44,295 nucleotides of DNA. Origin: an uncultured Rhodopila sp. Its GTDB lineage: Bacteria; Pseudomonadota; Alphaproteobacteria; Acetobacterales; Acetobacteraceae. Positions within the stretch are counted from its first letter, which is position 1, and each line of letters starts with the position of its first letter. The position numbers and the translations under genes were made by a program. Shown piece by piece: positions 34,286 to 42,293 of the stretch. A model generated the notes under the pieces. The model searched no databases and had not been told where the DNA came from. It saw only the letters and a program-made list of their open reading frames with translations. The stretch covers positions 1-44,295 of the forward strand of contig CAINOE010000166.1 in the NCBI GenBank assembly GCA_903851415.1, in the 5' to 3' direction.

Positions 34286-35352
34286 CCATCCCTGACCGGA
34301 TGACTCCGAAAGCCCGGCTCGCGGCCTTTGTCGCCGGCGAGCCGTATGACCGCGTTCCCTGCGGCGCCATGCTCAGCGAGCACGCCGCAATCGTCTCGGG
34401 CGTTACGGTGGCCGAGTATCACCACTCGGCCGACCTGATGGCGCGCGGGCAAATCGCCGCGTACCGCACCTATGGCCATGACGGGGTGGTTGTCGGGACG
34501 GGCCTGGCCGGAGTTGCCGAAGCGGCCGGCAGCCTGATCTCGTTTCCGGAGTATGCCACTCCGTACGTGTCCGACTACGTCGTCAAGGATCGCGCCGATT
34601 TGGATCGTCTTGAAGTTCCCGACGGGGCGTCCGGGGGGCGATACGCGATCATCCTGGAGGCCGCGTCCCGCATGGCGGCGGAGCTGGGCGATGAGGTGCC
34701 GGTCTCCGTCCAGGTTGCGGGGGCGTTCAGCACCGCCAGCAATCTGCGCGGCGCGGAAAGCTTCATGCGCGACATCGCGCGCGACCCGGAGTTCGCCCAT
34801 CGGTTGCTGGAATACGCGCTCGCCGCCACGCTCGCCTTTGTCAGGGAGGCCGTAAGACTGCCGGTGGCGATTGGTGTCGGCGATCCGGTGGCCTCCGGTA
34901 GCCTGATCAGCCCGAAGGTGTACCGGGACTTCGCGCTGCCGTATCAGCGGCGGTTGATCGCCGAGATCGTCGCCGCGACGGGACGCCCGCCGGTGCTGCA
35001 TATCTGCGGCAACACGCGGCGCAACTGGGAGCTTATGGCCGAAACCGGGGCCGGCGTGCTGTCGCTCGACAATGTCATCGACCTTGCCGAGGCGAAGGCG
35101 GCGGTGGGCGATCGGATCATCATCAGCGGCAATGTCCGGCCGACGGAGACGATGTATCTCGGCACGCCGGAGACGGTGGAGGAGAACGTCAGGGAGTGCC
35201 TGCGCAAAGCGTGGGACAGCCCGGCGGGGTTCATTCTGTCCGTCGGATGCGGGATGCCGATTACCACCCCGGCGGATAATGTCCATGCGCTGGTGCGTGC
35301 GGCCAGGAAGTACGGGCAATATCCGTACGACCCGGCGCTGTTCGCGGCGTAG
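34282..35352 (+). CDS. UroD/MtaA-family methyltransferase (copy D)
   Basis: A 356-residue UroD-type methyltransferase. The zinc-site pattern is HICGN (near residue 239) plus a late cysteine in SVGCGMPI (near 325). N-terminal MTPKARLAAFVAGEPYDRVPC is the family opening. It starts with GTG overlapping the CobW stop. It is followed by a very similar gene (copy E), sharing long stretches such as RDIARDPEFAHRLLEYAL and NVRECLRKAWDSP, so the two arose by tandem duplication. There is no corrinoid protein or RACo gene in this operon, so these enzymes may use the corrinoid protein at 8356-9021 or another methyl carrier. Confidence 0.88.
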   Translation: MTIPDRMTPKARLAAFVAGEPYDRVPCGAMLSEHAAIVSGVTVAEYHHSADLMARGQIAAYRTYGHDGVVVGTGLAGVAEAAGSLISFPEYATPYVSDYVVKDRADLDRLEVPDGASGGRYAIILEAASRMAAELGDEVPVSVQVAGAFSTASNLRGAESFMRDIARDPEFAHRLLEYALAATLAFVREAVRLPVAIGVGDPVASGSLISPKVYRDFALPYQRRLIAEIVAATGRPPVLHICGNTRRNWELMAETGAGVLSLDNVIDLAEAKAAVGDRIIISGNVRPTETMYLGTPETVEENVRECLRKAWDSPAGFILSVGCGMPITTPADNVHALVRAARKYGQYPYDPALFAA

Positions 35353-35361
35353 GTGCAGCGC

Positions 35362-36435
35362 ATGACCGAAACCGGCGACTGGATGACGCCCAAGGCCCGG
35401 ATGCAGGCGCTGGTGTCCGGCGATCCCTATGACCGGATCCCGTGCATCCCGAGCCTGTCCGACCACGCCGCCCTCGTGCTGGGCGTTACGGTGGCGGAGT
35501 ATACCCGGTCGGCTGACCTGATGATTCGGGGGCAAATCGAGGCGTACCGGCGCTACGGCCATGACGCGGTCGGGCTCGGCCCCGGTTCAACCGGCATTGC
35601 CGAGGCAGCCGGCAGCATCGTGGCATTTCCCGAGTTCAACACCCCGTATGTCGTCGATTACGTGGTCAAGGAAACAACCGATCTGGATCGCCTGGGGATG
35701 CCCGATCCGCTGACGGCCGGACGGTTTCCACAGTTCCTCGACGCCCTCGCCGGGCTGGTCGAGGCGCTCGGAGACGAAGTGCCGATCGGCCTGACGCTTG
35801 GGGGACCGGTCAGCACAGCGAGCAATTTGCGGGGCGCAGAACGTTTCATGCGCGATATCGCTCGCGACCCGGAGTTCGCCCACAGGTTGCTGGAGTACGC
35901 CCTCGCCATTACCGTTCCGTTCGTTCGTGAGGTCGCGCGGCTGCCGGTGGGGTTCACGATCGTCGATCCGGTGTCCTCGGGCAGCCTGATCGGTCCCGCG
36001 GTGTATCGGGATTTCGCGTTTCCCTATCAGCAGCGGCTGATCGCGGCGATCATCGAGGCGTCCGGCCGCGCGCCGGTGCTGCATGTCTGCGGCAACACAA
36101 GGCGGAACTGGCACCTGATGGCGGATACCGGCGCGGGTGCTTTGTCGCTGGATAACGTTGTTGACCTGGCCGAGGCGAAAGAGGCTGTCGGCGACCGGAT
36201 CACGCTCACGGGGAATATCCGTCCCACCGAAACGATGTTTCTCGGGACTCCGGCGGTGGTGGAGGAAAACGTCAGGGAATGCCTGCGCAAGGCGTGGGAC
36301 AGCCCGAAAGGGTTTGTCCTTGCGATGGGATGCGGACTGCCGATCGCAACGCCGCCTGAGAATATCCATGCGCTGGTCGGCGCTGCCCGCCGGTATGGCC
36401 GGTATCCGTTCGATCCAGGACTGTTCCGCGGGTGA
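35362..36435 (+). CDS. UroD/MtaA-family methyltransferase (copy E)
   Basis: A protein of about 357 residues and the tandem paralog of copy D, with HVCGN in the zinc site and AMGCGLPI as the late cysteine motif. ATG 35362 follows an AGGTG site; an in-frame GTG at 35353, directly after the copy D stop, is also possible. It is the last gene of the operon and ends 2 bp from the convergent SsuA-like gene with no space for a terminator. Duplicates of this sort often diverge in methyl donor; active-site residues near the zinc motif are the same in both, so differences must lie elsewhere. Confidence 0.88.
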   Translation: MTETGDWMTPKARMQALVSGDPYDRIPCIPSLSDHAALVLGVTVAEYTRSADLMIRGQIEAYRRYGHDAVGLGPGSTGIAEAAGSIVAFPEFNTPYVVDYVVKETTDLDRLGMPDPLTAGRFPQFLDALAGLVEALGDEVPIGLTLGGPVSTASNLRGAERFMRDIARDPEFAHRLLEYALAITVPFVREVARLPVGFTIVDPVSSGSLIGPAVYRDFAFPYQQRLIAAIIEASGRAPVLHVCGNTRRNWHLMADTGAGALSLDNVVDLAEAKEAVGDRITLTGNIRPTETMFLGTPAVVEENVRECLRKAWDSPKGFVLAMGCGLPIATPPENIHALVGAARRYGRYPFDPGLFRG

Positions 36436-36437
36436 GG

Positions 36438-37451
36438 TCAGGCACCCGGCACGGTGGCGGGGTTGAACCGTCGGCTGAACTCGATGTTCACATCGATCTT
36501 CCTGGCAATATCGCCGGACTCAAACAGCACGTCCGCAATATGCTGCTCGCGCCGCACAAGGTCGTCGTCGAGCGGACGAAACACCGACGCATTGTACGCC
36601 GCCACGTATTTCGCCTTTTCGGGCGTCTGCTTCATCTTCTCGATCAGGATGCGCTCCACTGCGGGTACGTTGGCGCCATACCAGGTCCAGTGCAGCCGGA
36701 CGCGATTGAGGAAATCCGCCAACGCCAGGCTCTTGGCCTCGTCGCGCAACACATCGCTGCGCGCGGCAAACACCGTCAGCGAGGGAATCCCCAGATCGTC
36801 GCTGATGACCAGCACACGCGCCGAACCCTTGTTCAGGCTTTCAATGATCGGCCCCGGCCCGCCCGAGAACACGTCCGCCCGGCCGCTGTTGAACGCAGCC
36901 GCCGCGGCGTAGGTGTCGACAAGCTGCACCGGCTCGATATCGCTGGTCTTCAGCCCGGCCTTGATCCGGGTCAGGATATATTGCAGGTAGTTGAACCCGC
37001 CGAAGTTGTACGCCCATTTCCTGCCGCGCAAATCACCCAGCGTATCGATGTGCGCCGCGGCGCGAACCGCGGTGACAATCGGCGGGTAGGCCGGGTCCAG
37101 GTTCCGCCAGCCGGCAACGATCTGCAGCGGCTGGTTGCCTTCGGTCCAATCGGTGCGGGCGCGGCCTTGCTCGATGATCAGCGATGTGTCGCCCATCAGC
37201 CCGACGTCGATCGCTTTCGAATACAACCCGGAAAGTTGCGCTGCCGGACCGGGCAGCGTCGCCCATTGCAGCTCGAACGGTGCACCCTCCAGCACGCCCG
37301 AGGCGTTGACGGTTTCCTGCAACGCGATGTCCTGCGTGCCGACAATCAGCCTGACCGCGGACTGCTGCGCCCTGGCGAAGGGCGGAGCCAGCGTGGCGGC
37401 AGCAGTCAGGGCAGCGAGGCGGCGGCGGGAAAGCGACACGGCAGGCTCCAT
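36438..37451 (-). CDS. SsuA/TauA-like ABC substrate-binding protein
   Basis: A periplasmic binding protein of about 337 residues with an Arg-rich, Tat-like signal (SLSRRRLAALTAAATLAPPF, cleavage near ARA-QQ). Family features are VGTQDIALQETVNASGVLEG, the DVGLMGDTSLI stretch and the NFGGFNYLQYIL helix. It would capture an alkanesulfonate, taurine or related anion for the SsuB and SsuC proteins encoded upstream. ATG 37451 gives a normal signal peptide; an ATG at 37478 would overlap SsuB. Order SsuC-SsuB-SsuA in the operon. Its C-terminus resembles the fragment at 1-156, tying both importer loci together. Confidence 0.87.
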   Translation of the reverse strand: MEPAVSLSRRRLAALTAAATLAPPFARAQQSAVRLIVGTQDIALQETVNASGVLEGAPFELQWATLPGPAAQLSGLYSKAIDVGLMGDTSLIIEQGRARTDWTEGNQPLQIVAGWRNLDPAYPPIVTAVRAAAHIDTLGDLRGRKWAYNFGGFNYLQYILTRIKAGLKTSDIEPVQLVDTYAAAAAFNSGRADVFSGGPGPIIESLNKGSARVLVISDDLGIPSLTVFAARSDVLRDEAKSLALADFLNRVRLHWTWYGANVPAVERILIEKMKQTPEKAKYVAAYNASVFRPLDDDLVRREQHIADVLFESGDIARKIDVNIEFSRRFNPATVPGA

Positions 37452-37458
37452 CGTTGTT

Positions 37459-38166
37459 TCAGTGCACCGCAACGCCAAGTTCGCTTAACAGGCGGATGCG
37501 CAGATCGGAAAAGTCTCGGCCGGAACGAATTCGTGGCTGCGGAAAATCCACTGGCAGGTCCAGCGATATCCGGCCGCTGGACAGCACGAGCACCCGGTCC
37601 GCCAGAAGGATCGCCTCATCGACGTCATGCGTCACCAGCACCACGGCCGGGCGGTAGCGCTGCCAAAGCTGGCCGACGAGTTCATGCATCCTGATGCGGG
37701 TCAGCGCATCCAGGGCCGCGAATGGCTCATCGAGCAACAGCAGATCGGGTTGCTGCACCAGCGCCCGTGCCAGCGCCACGCGCTGCGCCTCACCGCCAGA
37801 CAACGTCTTCGGCCAGGCGTTGACCTGATTGACCAGGCCGACCTCGGTGAGCGCCGATTCGGCGCGGGCGCGTGCGGCGGCGCCGCGGCGGCCGAGCACG
37901 ACATTCTGCCAGACGCGCTTGGCCGGCACCAACCGAGGCTCCTGGAACACGACGGACCGCCGCCGCGGCACCCGCACCGTGCCGCCATCCGCGCGGTCAA
38001 GCCCCGACAGCAGGCGCAGCAGCGTCGTCTTGCCGGTGCCCGATGCGCCGAGGATCGCGACGAATTCCGCGGGCCGGATCGTCAGCGCAAACCCGTCGAG
38101 CACGGCGCGCCCGGCAAAGACCCGGCTGACGCCGTGCAGTTCAACCGCGTGGTCATGCGAGAGCAA
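37459..38166 (-). CDS. SsuB/TauB-like ABC transporter ATPase
   Basis: A 235-residue ATPase with Walker A GASGTGKTT, Q-loop VVFQEPRLVP, signature LSGGEAQRVALARAL, Walker B LLLLDEPFAALD and switch VTHDVDEA. It belongs to the nitrate/sulfonate/taurine class. The likely start is TTG 38166, overlapping the end of SsuC by 14 bases; no in-frame ATG near the N-terminus fits better. Together with SsuC and SsuA it makes a complete importer, the only complete one in the window, and it could also energise the orphan binding protein at 15836-16897. Confidence 0.9.
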   Translation of the reverse strand: MLSHDHAVELHGVSRVFAGRAVLDGFALTIRPAEFVAILGASGTGKTTLLRLLSGLDRADGGTVRVPRRRSVVFQEPRLVPAKRVWQNVVLGRRGAAARARAESALTEVGLVNQVNAWPKTLSGGEAQRVALARALVQQPDLLLLDEPFAALDALTRIRMHELVGQLWQRYRPAVVLVTHDVDEAILLADRVLVLSSGRISLDLPVDFPQPRIRSGRDFSDLRIRLLSELGVAVH

Positions 38167-39043
38167 GCTTCGGCCTCCATGGCAGCGCGAGGTGTTCCAG
38201 CAGGCGCATCAGCAGATCGATGGCGATGCCAAGCGCGGCGTAAACCAGGATACCGGCGATGATGATATCGGATCGCTGGTTCATGTTGGCATTGTTGAGG
38301 ATGTAGCCGATGCCGGAACGGGCGTTGATCTGTTCCGCAACGACAAGCGCCAGCAGCGCCGCACCCGACGCATACCGCAGACCCACAAGGATCGAGGGCA
38401 GGGCGGTCGGCAGGATCACATGCCATGCCGTCTGGCGGTGGCTGAGACCGAAGATCGAGGCAGCCTCGATCAGTTTCGGATCGACCCCGCGGACCCCGGC
38501 ATAGGTGTTGAGGTACATCGGAAAGATCGTCGCCGCGATGATCACCATCAGCTTCGCCAGTTCGTCGATGCCGAACCAGGTGATGAACAGCGGCACCAGG
38601 GCGATGAACGGAATGGTCCGCAGCATCTGCAGCGGCGCATCGAACAGTCCCTCGCCGATGCGCCACAGCCCGGCGAACAGGCCGAGCGCCAGACCGGTTG
38701 TGCCGCCGATGGCGAGGCCGGCCACCGCCCTGCCGAGCGAGACGGGCAACGCCGCCTGCAAGTCGCCAAGCCGAATGAGTTCGGCAAAGGCGGCGACGAT
38801 GTCCGCCGGCGACGGCAACACCTCCGTCGCGACGAACCCGAACGAGGAGGCAAGCTGCCACGCCAGCAGAATGACCGCGGGGGCGGCGGCGCGCAGCAGC
38901 CATCCGTTCAGGCGCGACCGTCCCGGCGCGGGAACAAGGTGCGGGCTGAGATCGATCAGGCCGCCCTCGCTGCCGCGCGCGGGTGCTTGCCGCGCCGGCG
39001 GGAATTCGATCCTGATGATGCTGGACACCGGGTCGTCCGCCAA
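38153..39043 (-). CDS. SsuC/TauC-like ABC transporter permease
   Basis: An inner-membrane permease of about 296 residues. There are six or so hydrophobic segments, beginning at AAAPAVILLAWQLASSFGF (about 52-70), and the EAA-loop signature near KLIEAASIFGLSHRQTAWHVILPTALPSI (about 190-218, split here for family use). Typical of the nitrate/sulfonate/taurine permease class. The N-terminal 45 residues are a cytoplasmic tail. The start is uncertain: TTG 39043 or GTG 39028, the latter 5 codons in. The upstream 426-bp region contains candidate operators. Confidence 0.9.
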   Translation of the reverse strand: MADDPVSSIIRIEFPPARQAPARGSEGGLIDLSPHLVPAPGRSRLNGWLLRAAAPAVILLAWQLASSFGFVATEVLPSPADIVAAFAELIRLGDLQAALPVSLGRAVAGLAIGGTTGLALGLFAGLWRIGEGLFDAPLQMLRTIPFIALVPLFITWFGIDELAKLMVIIAATIFPMYLNTYAGVRGVDPKLIEAASIFGLSHRQTAWHVILPTALPSILVGLRYASGAALLALVVAEQINARSGIGYILNNANMNQRSDIIIAGILVYAALGIAIDLLMRLLEHLALPWRPKLALA

Positions 39044-39469
39044 TTTCAGGCGACCCCGCCGGCCGGCAGCCGAGATAGGCGGAAAGGGTGAACACCGCTG
39101 GCGCGCGGCATGCGGGAAATAGTCGGTGCCTCGATGGGCAGCTTGGATGGCATGCCGTTCATCATTGGGATTTCCATTCCAAGGGTTGTCGGTGATGAAA
39201 ATGCGGTCTCAGGCTGGCGCCAAGTCAGCACGCCGTCAATACGTATAATGAGCCAAAACACGACCCGGATCGCGCCAACCCGTTTCGCCGGAGTTGGAAT
39301 ATCATGTTGCACGTTTATGCAACGTTGTATAGCGTGCCGGCACGCCTCCCCGCGGCGGCCAAGCCACAGGGCGGCGCGACCCGCGACCGGGCACGAATAT
39401 GGCACGGCCGAGCTGCCGCTCAGGCAACCGTTTTTCGTTCCCGGGCCGTCGCTTTTGTGGAGTTTCATC
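39044..39469. promoter_or_regulatory. Divergent control region between SsuC and the nitroreductase-like gene
   Basis: No gene is evident in these 426 bp. Two notable elements are present. CGTCAATACGTATAAT at 39234-39249 resembles a sequence upstream of the DszC-like gene (41581-41596), matching at 14 of 16 bases. GTTGCA-CGTTTA-TGCAAC (39306-39323) overlaps a near-palindrome ATGCAACGTTGTAT (39317-39330), a shape reminiscent of LysR-type boxes. TATAAT at 39244-39249 could be a -10 element, but no good -35 lies at 16-18 bp. These are hypotheses about regulation by a CysB-like or other LysR-type protein. Confidence 0.45.
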
Positions 39470-40090
39470 ATGACCGCCGTGGATACCCGTCTCGCCGAAA
39501 AGCCTCGCCACGCCGAGCACCCGATCGATCCGTTGTTCCTGGAGCGCTGGTCGCCCCGCGCTTTTACCGACGAAACGATTGCCGAAGCCGAGCTGCTGGC
39601 GTTGTTCGAAGCCGCTCGCTGGGCACCGTCCGCCTACAATGCCCAGCCCTGGCGCTTCCTGTACGCGCGCCGCGACACGCCGCATTGGGCGAAGTTCCTC
39701 GGTTTGTTGGTGCCGTTCAATCAGGTCTGGGCAAGCCGGGCGGCCGCTTTGATCGTACTGGTCTCCGATCCGGTCTTCCTGCCGCCCGGCGCCGACAAAG
39801 CGGTGACGTTGCGCAGCCATTCGCTCGATGCCGGCGCGGCCTGGGCAAGCCTGGCGCTGCAAGCCACGCGGGCTGGTTGGCGGGCGCATGGCATGGGCGG
39901 CTTCGACGCCGAACGTGCCGCGACGGAACTGAACGTGCCGGCGAGCCACACGGTCGAACTGGCCATTGCCATCGGCCGGCCGGGAGAGCGATCAAGCCTG
40001 CCGGAGGCATATCAGGCGCGCGAGTTTCCAAGCGCACGCAAGCCGGTGGCGGAGTTCGCCTTTGAAGGCGGCTTTGCAGCACCCGGCTGA
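39470..40090 (+). CDS. Nitroreductase-family FMN oxidoreductase
   Basis: A 206-residue protein with the nitroreductase/FMN-binding pattern: RWSPRAFTDETIAE near the N-terminus (Arg-Ser-x-Arg FMN site), ARWAPSAYNAQPWRFL, and the C-terminal AIAIGRPG. Such enzymes reduce nitro compounds or quinones, or supply reduced flavin to partner monooxygenases. The convergent DszC-like flavoprotein monooxygenase downstream makes flavin supply an attractive idea, because DszC-type enzymes need reduced FMN. The ATG 39470 has a GTGGAG site. An FMN-reductase role is inference. Confidence 0.85.
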   Translation: MTAVDTRLAEKPRHAEHPIDPLFLERWSPRAFTDETIAEAELLALFEAARWAPSAYNAQPWRFLYARRDTPHWAKFLGLLVPFNQVWASRAAALIVLVSDPVFLPPGADKAVTLRSHSLDAGAAWASLALQATRAGWRAHGMGGFDAERAATELNVPASHTVELAIAIGRPGERSSLPEAYQAREFPSARKPVAEFAFEGGFAAPG

Positions 40091-40169
40091 ACCGCGCCGA
40101 CGGCGTCCCGGGCGCGGCAGCGGACTGGAGCCGGGACACGGCCGGCTTGCATCATCCGCTTCGCTTCCA

Positions 40170-40199
40170 GGACTGCGGCCTCGACCGGGGCCGCAGTCC
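40170..40199. terminator. Probable bidirectional terminator hairpin
   Basis: Perfect 11-base inverted repeat GGACTGCGGCC / GGCCGCAGTCC with an 8-base loop, located between the convergent nitroreductase and DszC-like genes (gap 40091-40221). It is not flanked by clear T-runs but has the position and stability expected of a shared terminator. Confidence 0.7.
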
Positions 40200-40221
40200 C
40201 GCCGCTGGCCTGCCCGTCAGT

Positions 40222-41448
40222 TCAGCCGGTCGTCCCGCGGCCCCAACTGAACGGCGGCAGTGCGCCGTTGACGGCGAAATCGCCGACACTACGGTGGTGA
40301 TAGATTCGCGGGTTATGCGACGCGATGGTTCGCGCATTGCGCCAGTAGCGGTCGAGACCGTCGTCGCGCTTCGCGGCCGACGCACTCAGCGCATCGAAGG
40401 CTTCCGTCACGGCGTGCAGCACCAGGTCGCTGACCACCGTCACCGCCTGGCTGACCTCCAGATCGGCTCGCTGCCCGGCCAGGTGCGCGGCATCCCGGTC
40501 GCCGGAGAGTTTCGCCTCGTACGCCCGCTGCAACGCCTCCGCCGCCTTCAGGGTGATGGCGCCGGCCGCATAAGCCGCGGCGTGAACCCGGCCAGCGACC
40601 TGAAGCACCTGCGGGTCGGAGGCGGGCGATTCGGCGTTGCCGTGGAAGTAGAAGCGGGTGCGGCCCGCCACCAGGCGCCCGGTGTCCAGCGCGACCGCGC
40701 GCGCGATGCCGGCCAGCGACGCGACATGCACCATCTGGTAAAACCCGACCGTATAACGGCACCGTTCCGGTACCGGACTCAGCAGATCGGCTGATATCGA
40801 AACATTTTCGAACACCGCAGTACCGCTGCCGGACAAAGCCTGGCCAAAGCCGTCCCAGTCGTCGAGTATCGTGACACCCGCGGCTGTTGTCGGCACCAGG
40901 GCGCCAATCGGCCTGCCGTCCGCGTCAACCGCGGCGAGGTTGATATAATCGGCGAACAGCGAGCCGGAGGTGTAGAACTTCCGGCCGTTGACCCGGTAGC
41001 CGTCGCCGTCCGGCGTAATCGTGGTGCTGATCGCGTTCGCTACACCGCTGGCGAGTTCGGTGTGGCCGCTGCCGACGGTGGCGCCCTCGGCGATGCGGCG
41101 CACCCAAAGCTCACGCTCCGGCGAAGCGGGCGTGTTCAGCAGGTCTTCGGTGAAGCCCCACTGCGCACGCAGCGCGTTGGTGACGGAGGTGTCGGCAATG
41201 GACAGTTCAATGATCAGATTGAACAGCTCCGGCAGCGACGCGCCGAGCCCGCCCCATTCCACCGGCAGCCGCAGCCGGGCGAACCCGAGTTCCCGCAGGC
41301 GGCGCAAGGGTTCCCATGGCAGCGTGCGGGACTGCTCGTTGGCCACCGCGGTCACCCTGATGTCCTGGAAGACTGCGCGGAATGGTGCGGCGAGCGCCTC
41401 GTAGCGTGCCGAGGCCGGTGCGCCCCAGCCGTCGTCGATCTGGGTCAT
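40222..41448 (-). CDS. DszC/SfnC-type acyl-CoA dehydrogenase-fold flavoprotein monooxygenase
   Basis: A protein of about 408 residues with the acyl-CoA dehydrogenase fold: N-terminal helical domain, a middle beta domain with GSGHTELASGVANA and VNGRKFYTSGS (about 135-175), and a C-terminal helical domain. It belongs to the group with DszC/SfnC-type enzymes, FMNH2-dependent S- or C-oxidising monooxygenases, rather than true acyl-CoA dehydrogenases. In this setting it probably oxidises an organosulfur compound such as a sulfide or sulfone. Start: ATG 41448 has an AAAGG site; ATG 41466 is an alternative. Upstream lie a candidate LysR-type box and a monooxygenase remnant. Confidence 0.85.
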   Translation of the reverse strand: MTQIDDGWGAPASARYEALAAPFRAVFQDIRVTAVANEQSRTLPWEPLRRLRELGFARLRLPVEWGGLGASLPELFNLIIELSIADTSVTNALRAQWGFTEDLLNTPASPERELWVRRIAEGATVGSGHTELASGVANAISTTITPDGDGYRVNGRKFYTSGSLFADYINLAAVDADGRPIGALVPTTAAGVTILDDWDGFGQALSGSGTAVFENVSISADLLSPVPERCRYTVGFYQMVHVASLAGIARAVALDTGRLVAGRTRFYFHGNAESPASDPQVLQVAGRVHAAAYAAGAITLKAAEALQRAYEAKLSGDRDAAHLAGQRADLEVSQAVTVVSDLVLHAVTEAFDALSASAAKRDDGLDRYWRNARTIASHNPRIYHHRSVGDFAVNGALPPFSWGRGTTG

Positions 41449-41563
41449 AAGTCGGGTGCCTTTCATGTCGGCGGTTTATCGAATTCAGACGCCGCCATGA
41501 CCGCAAAGCACGGCAGAATTGGACGCCAGGGGCATGCGGATGATCCTCCTTGCCGCCCAGGTT

Positions 41564-41578
41564 ATACAACCATTGTAT
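41564..41578. promoter_or_regulatory. Candidate LysR-type operator upstream of the DszC/SfnC-like gene
   Basis: ATACAA-CCA-TTGTAT is a perfect 15-bp palindrome fitting the ATAC-N7-GTAT form of LysR-type boxes, about 115 bp upstream of the start at 41448. It is overlapped by a wider inverted repeat GTTATACA (41561-41568) / TGTATAAC (41589-41596), the second arm of which includes the 16-base motif shared with 39234-39249. No regulator gene is present nearby. Confidence 0.45.
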
Positions 41579-41618
41579 CACGTCAATATGTATAACAAAC
41601 TCTCTCCAGACGTAACTA

Positions 41619-41804
41619 CTAAAACGGACACAGCCGACCCTCAACCCTTTGCACCTCAGGCAAACCCGCCCGGCGGGCGCAGCGTTCCTCGTAGCTCGAA
41701 GCGTAGTACGGCATGTCCTGCAGCAGCGGGACGACCTGATCGACGAATAGCTCCAGATCCTCCGGCAGCCGGTTGGGCGACACAGTGAACCCGTTATCGG
41801 AACC
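41619..41804 (-). pseudogene. C-terminal remnant of a bacterial-luciferase-like FMN monooxygenase (NtaA/DmoA/SsuD-type)
   Basis: About 60 residues reading GSDNGFTVSPNRLPEDLELF, then VDQVVPLLQD and a downstream YEE...R segment, a good match to the C-terminal end of NtaA/SnaA/DszA-type monooxygenases (GFxxxxxxLPxxLxxFVDxVVPxLQ). The rest of such a gene (about 440 residues) is missing. At about 41800 the homology stops and sequence of an unrelated ABC ATPase begins on the other strand, so the gene was cut by a deletion or insertion. The reading frame is open through the junction to 41864. Confidence 0.6.
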
Positions 41805-42293
41805 CGCAGGGAGCGGGCCGAGCGGGTCCGTGAGGCGCTGGCCTATGTCGGGCTCGGCGAGCACCTGCTCTCCCGCAAGCCCGTTGCTCTGTCAGGTGGC
41901 CAGCGCCAGCGTGTGGCCATCGCCCGGGCGCTGGTCCTCAAGCCGGACGTGATCGTGCTGGACGAGCCCACCTCCGCGCTCGACGTCAGCGTCCAGGCCG
42001 GTATCGTCGAGGTGCTGCTGTCGCTGCAGACCGAGCTGGGGCTGACCTATGTATTCGTCTCCCACGACCTGGCCCTGGTGCGTCAGCTCGCCGACACCGT
42101 CTGCGTGATGCACCGCGGGCGCATCATCGAACACGGGACCGTCATGGACGTCTTCGACAGCCCCCGCCAGCCCTATACCAGATCGCTGCTGGACTCTCTT
42201 CCATCAGGCGCCGCTGGAGTTGACCCTCTGTTGCACCGGCGACCAGAGCCGATCGGCACTATCCGGCCAACGCCGCGGGCGCTGACTGCGTGA
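41800..42293 (+). pseudogene. Truncated oligopeptide-type ABC ATPase (C-terminal part)
   Basis: The frame from about 41802 to the stop at 42293 encodes the second half of a DppD/OppF-like ATPase: LSGGQRQRVAIARAL, VIVLDEPTSALDVSVQAGIV, VSHDLALVRQLAD, and the family tail HPQ-like RQPYTRSLLDSLP. Walker A and the first half are missing, lost at the junction near 41800 with the monooxygenase remnant. A partial protein could start at the ATG at 41913 but would lack the ABC signature and be non-functional. Together with the remnant on its left this marks a recombination scar. Confidence 0.8.

Noticed and set aside
40147..40794. Plus-strand frame overlapping the DszC-like gene
   Set aside because: It is the antisense shadow of the flavoprotein, whose protein features are clear.
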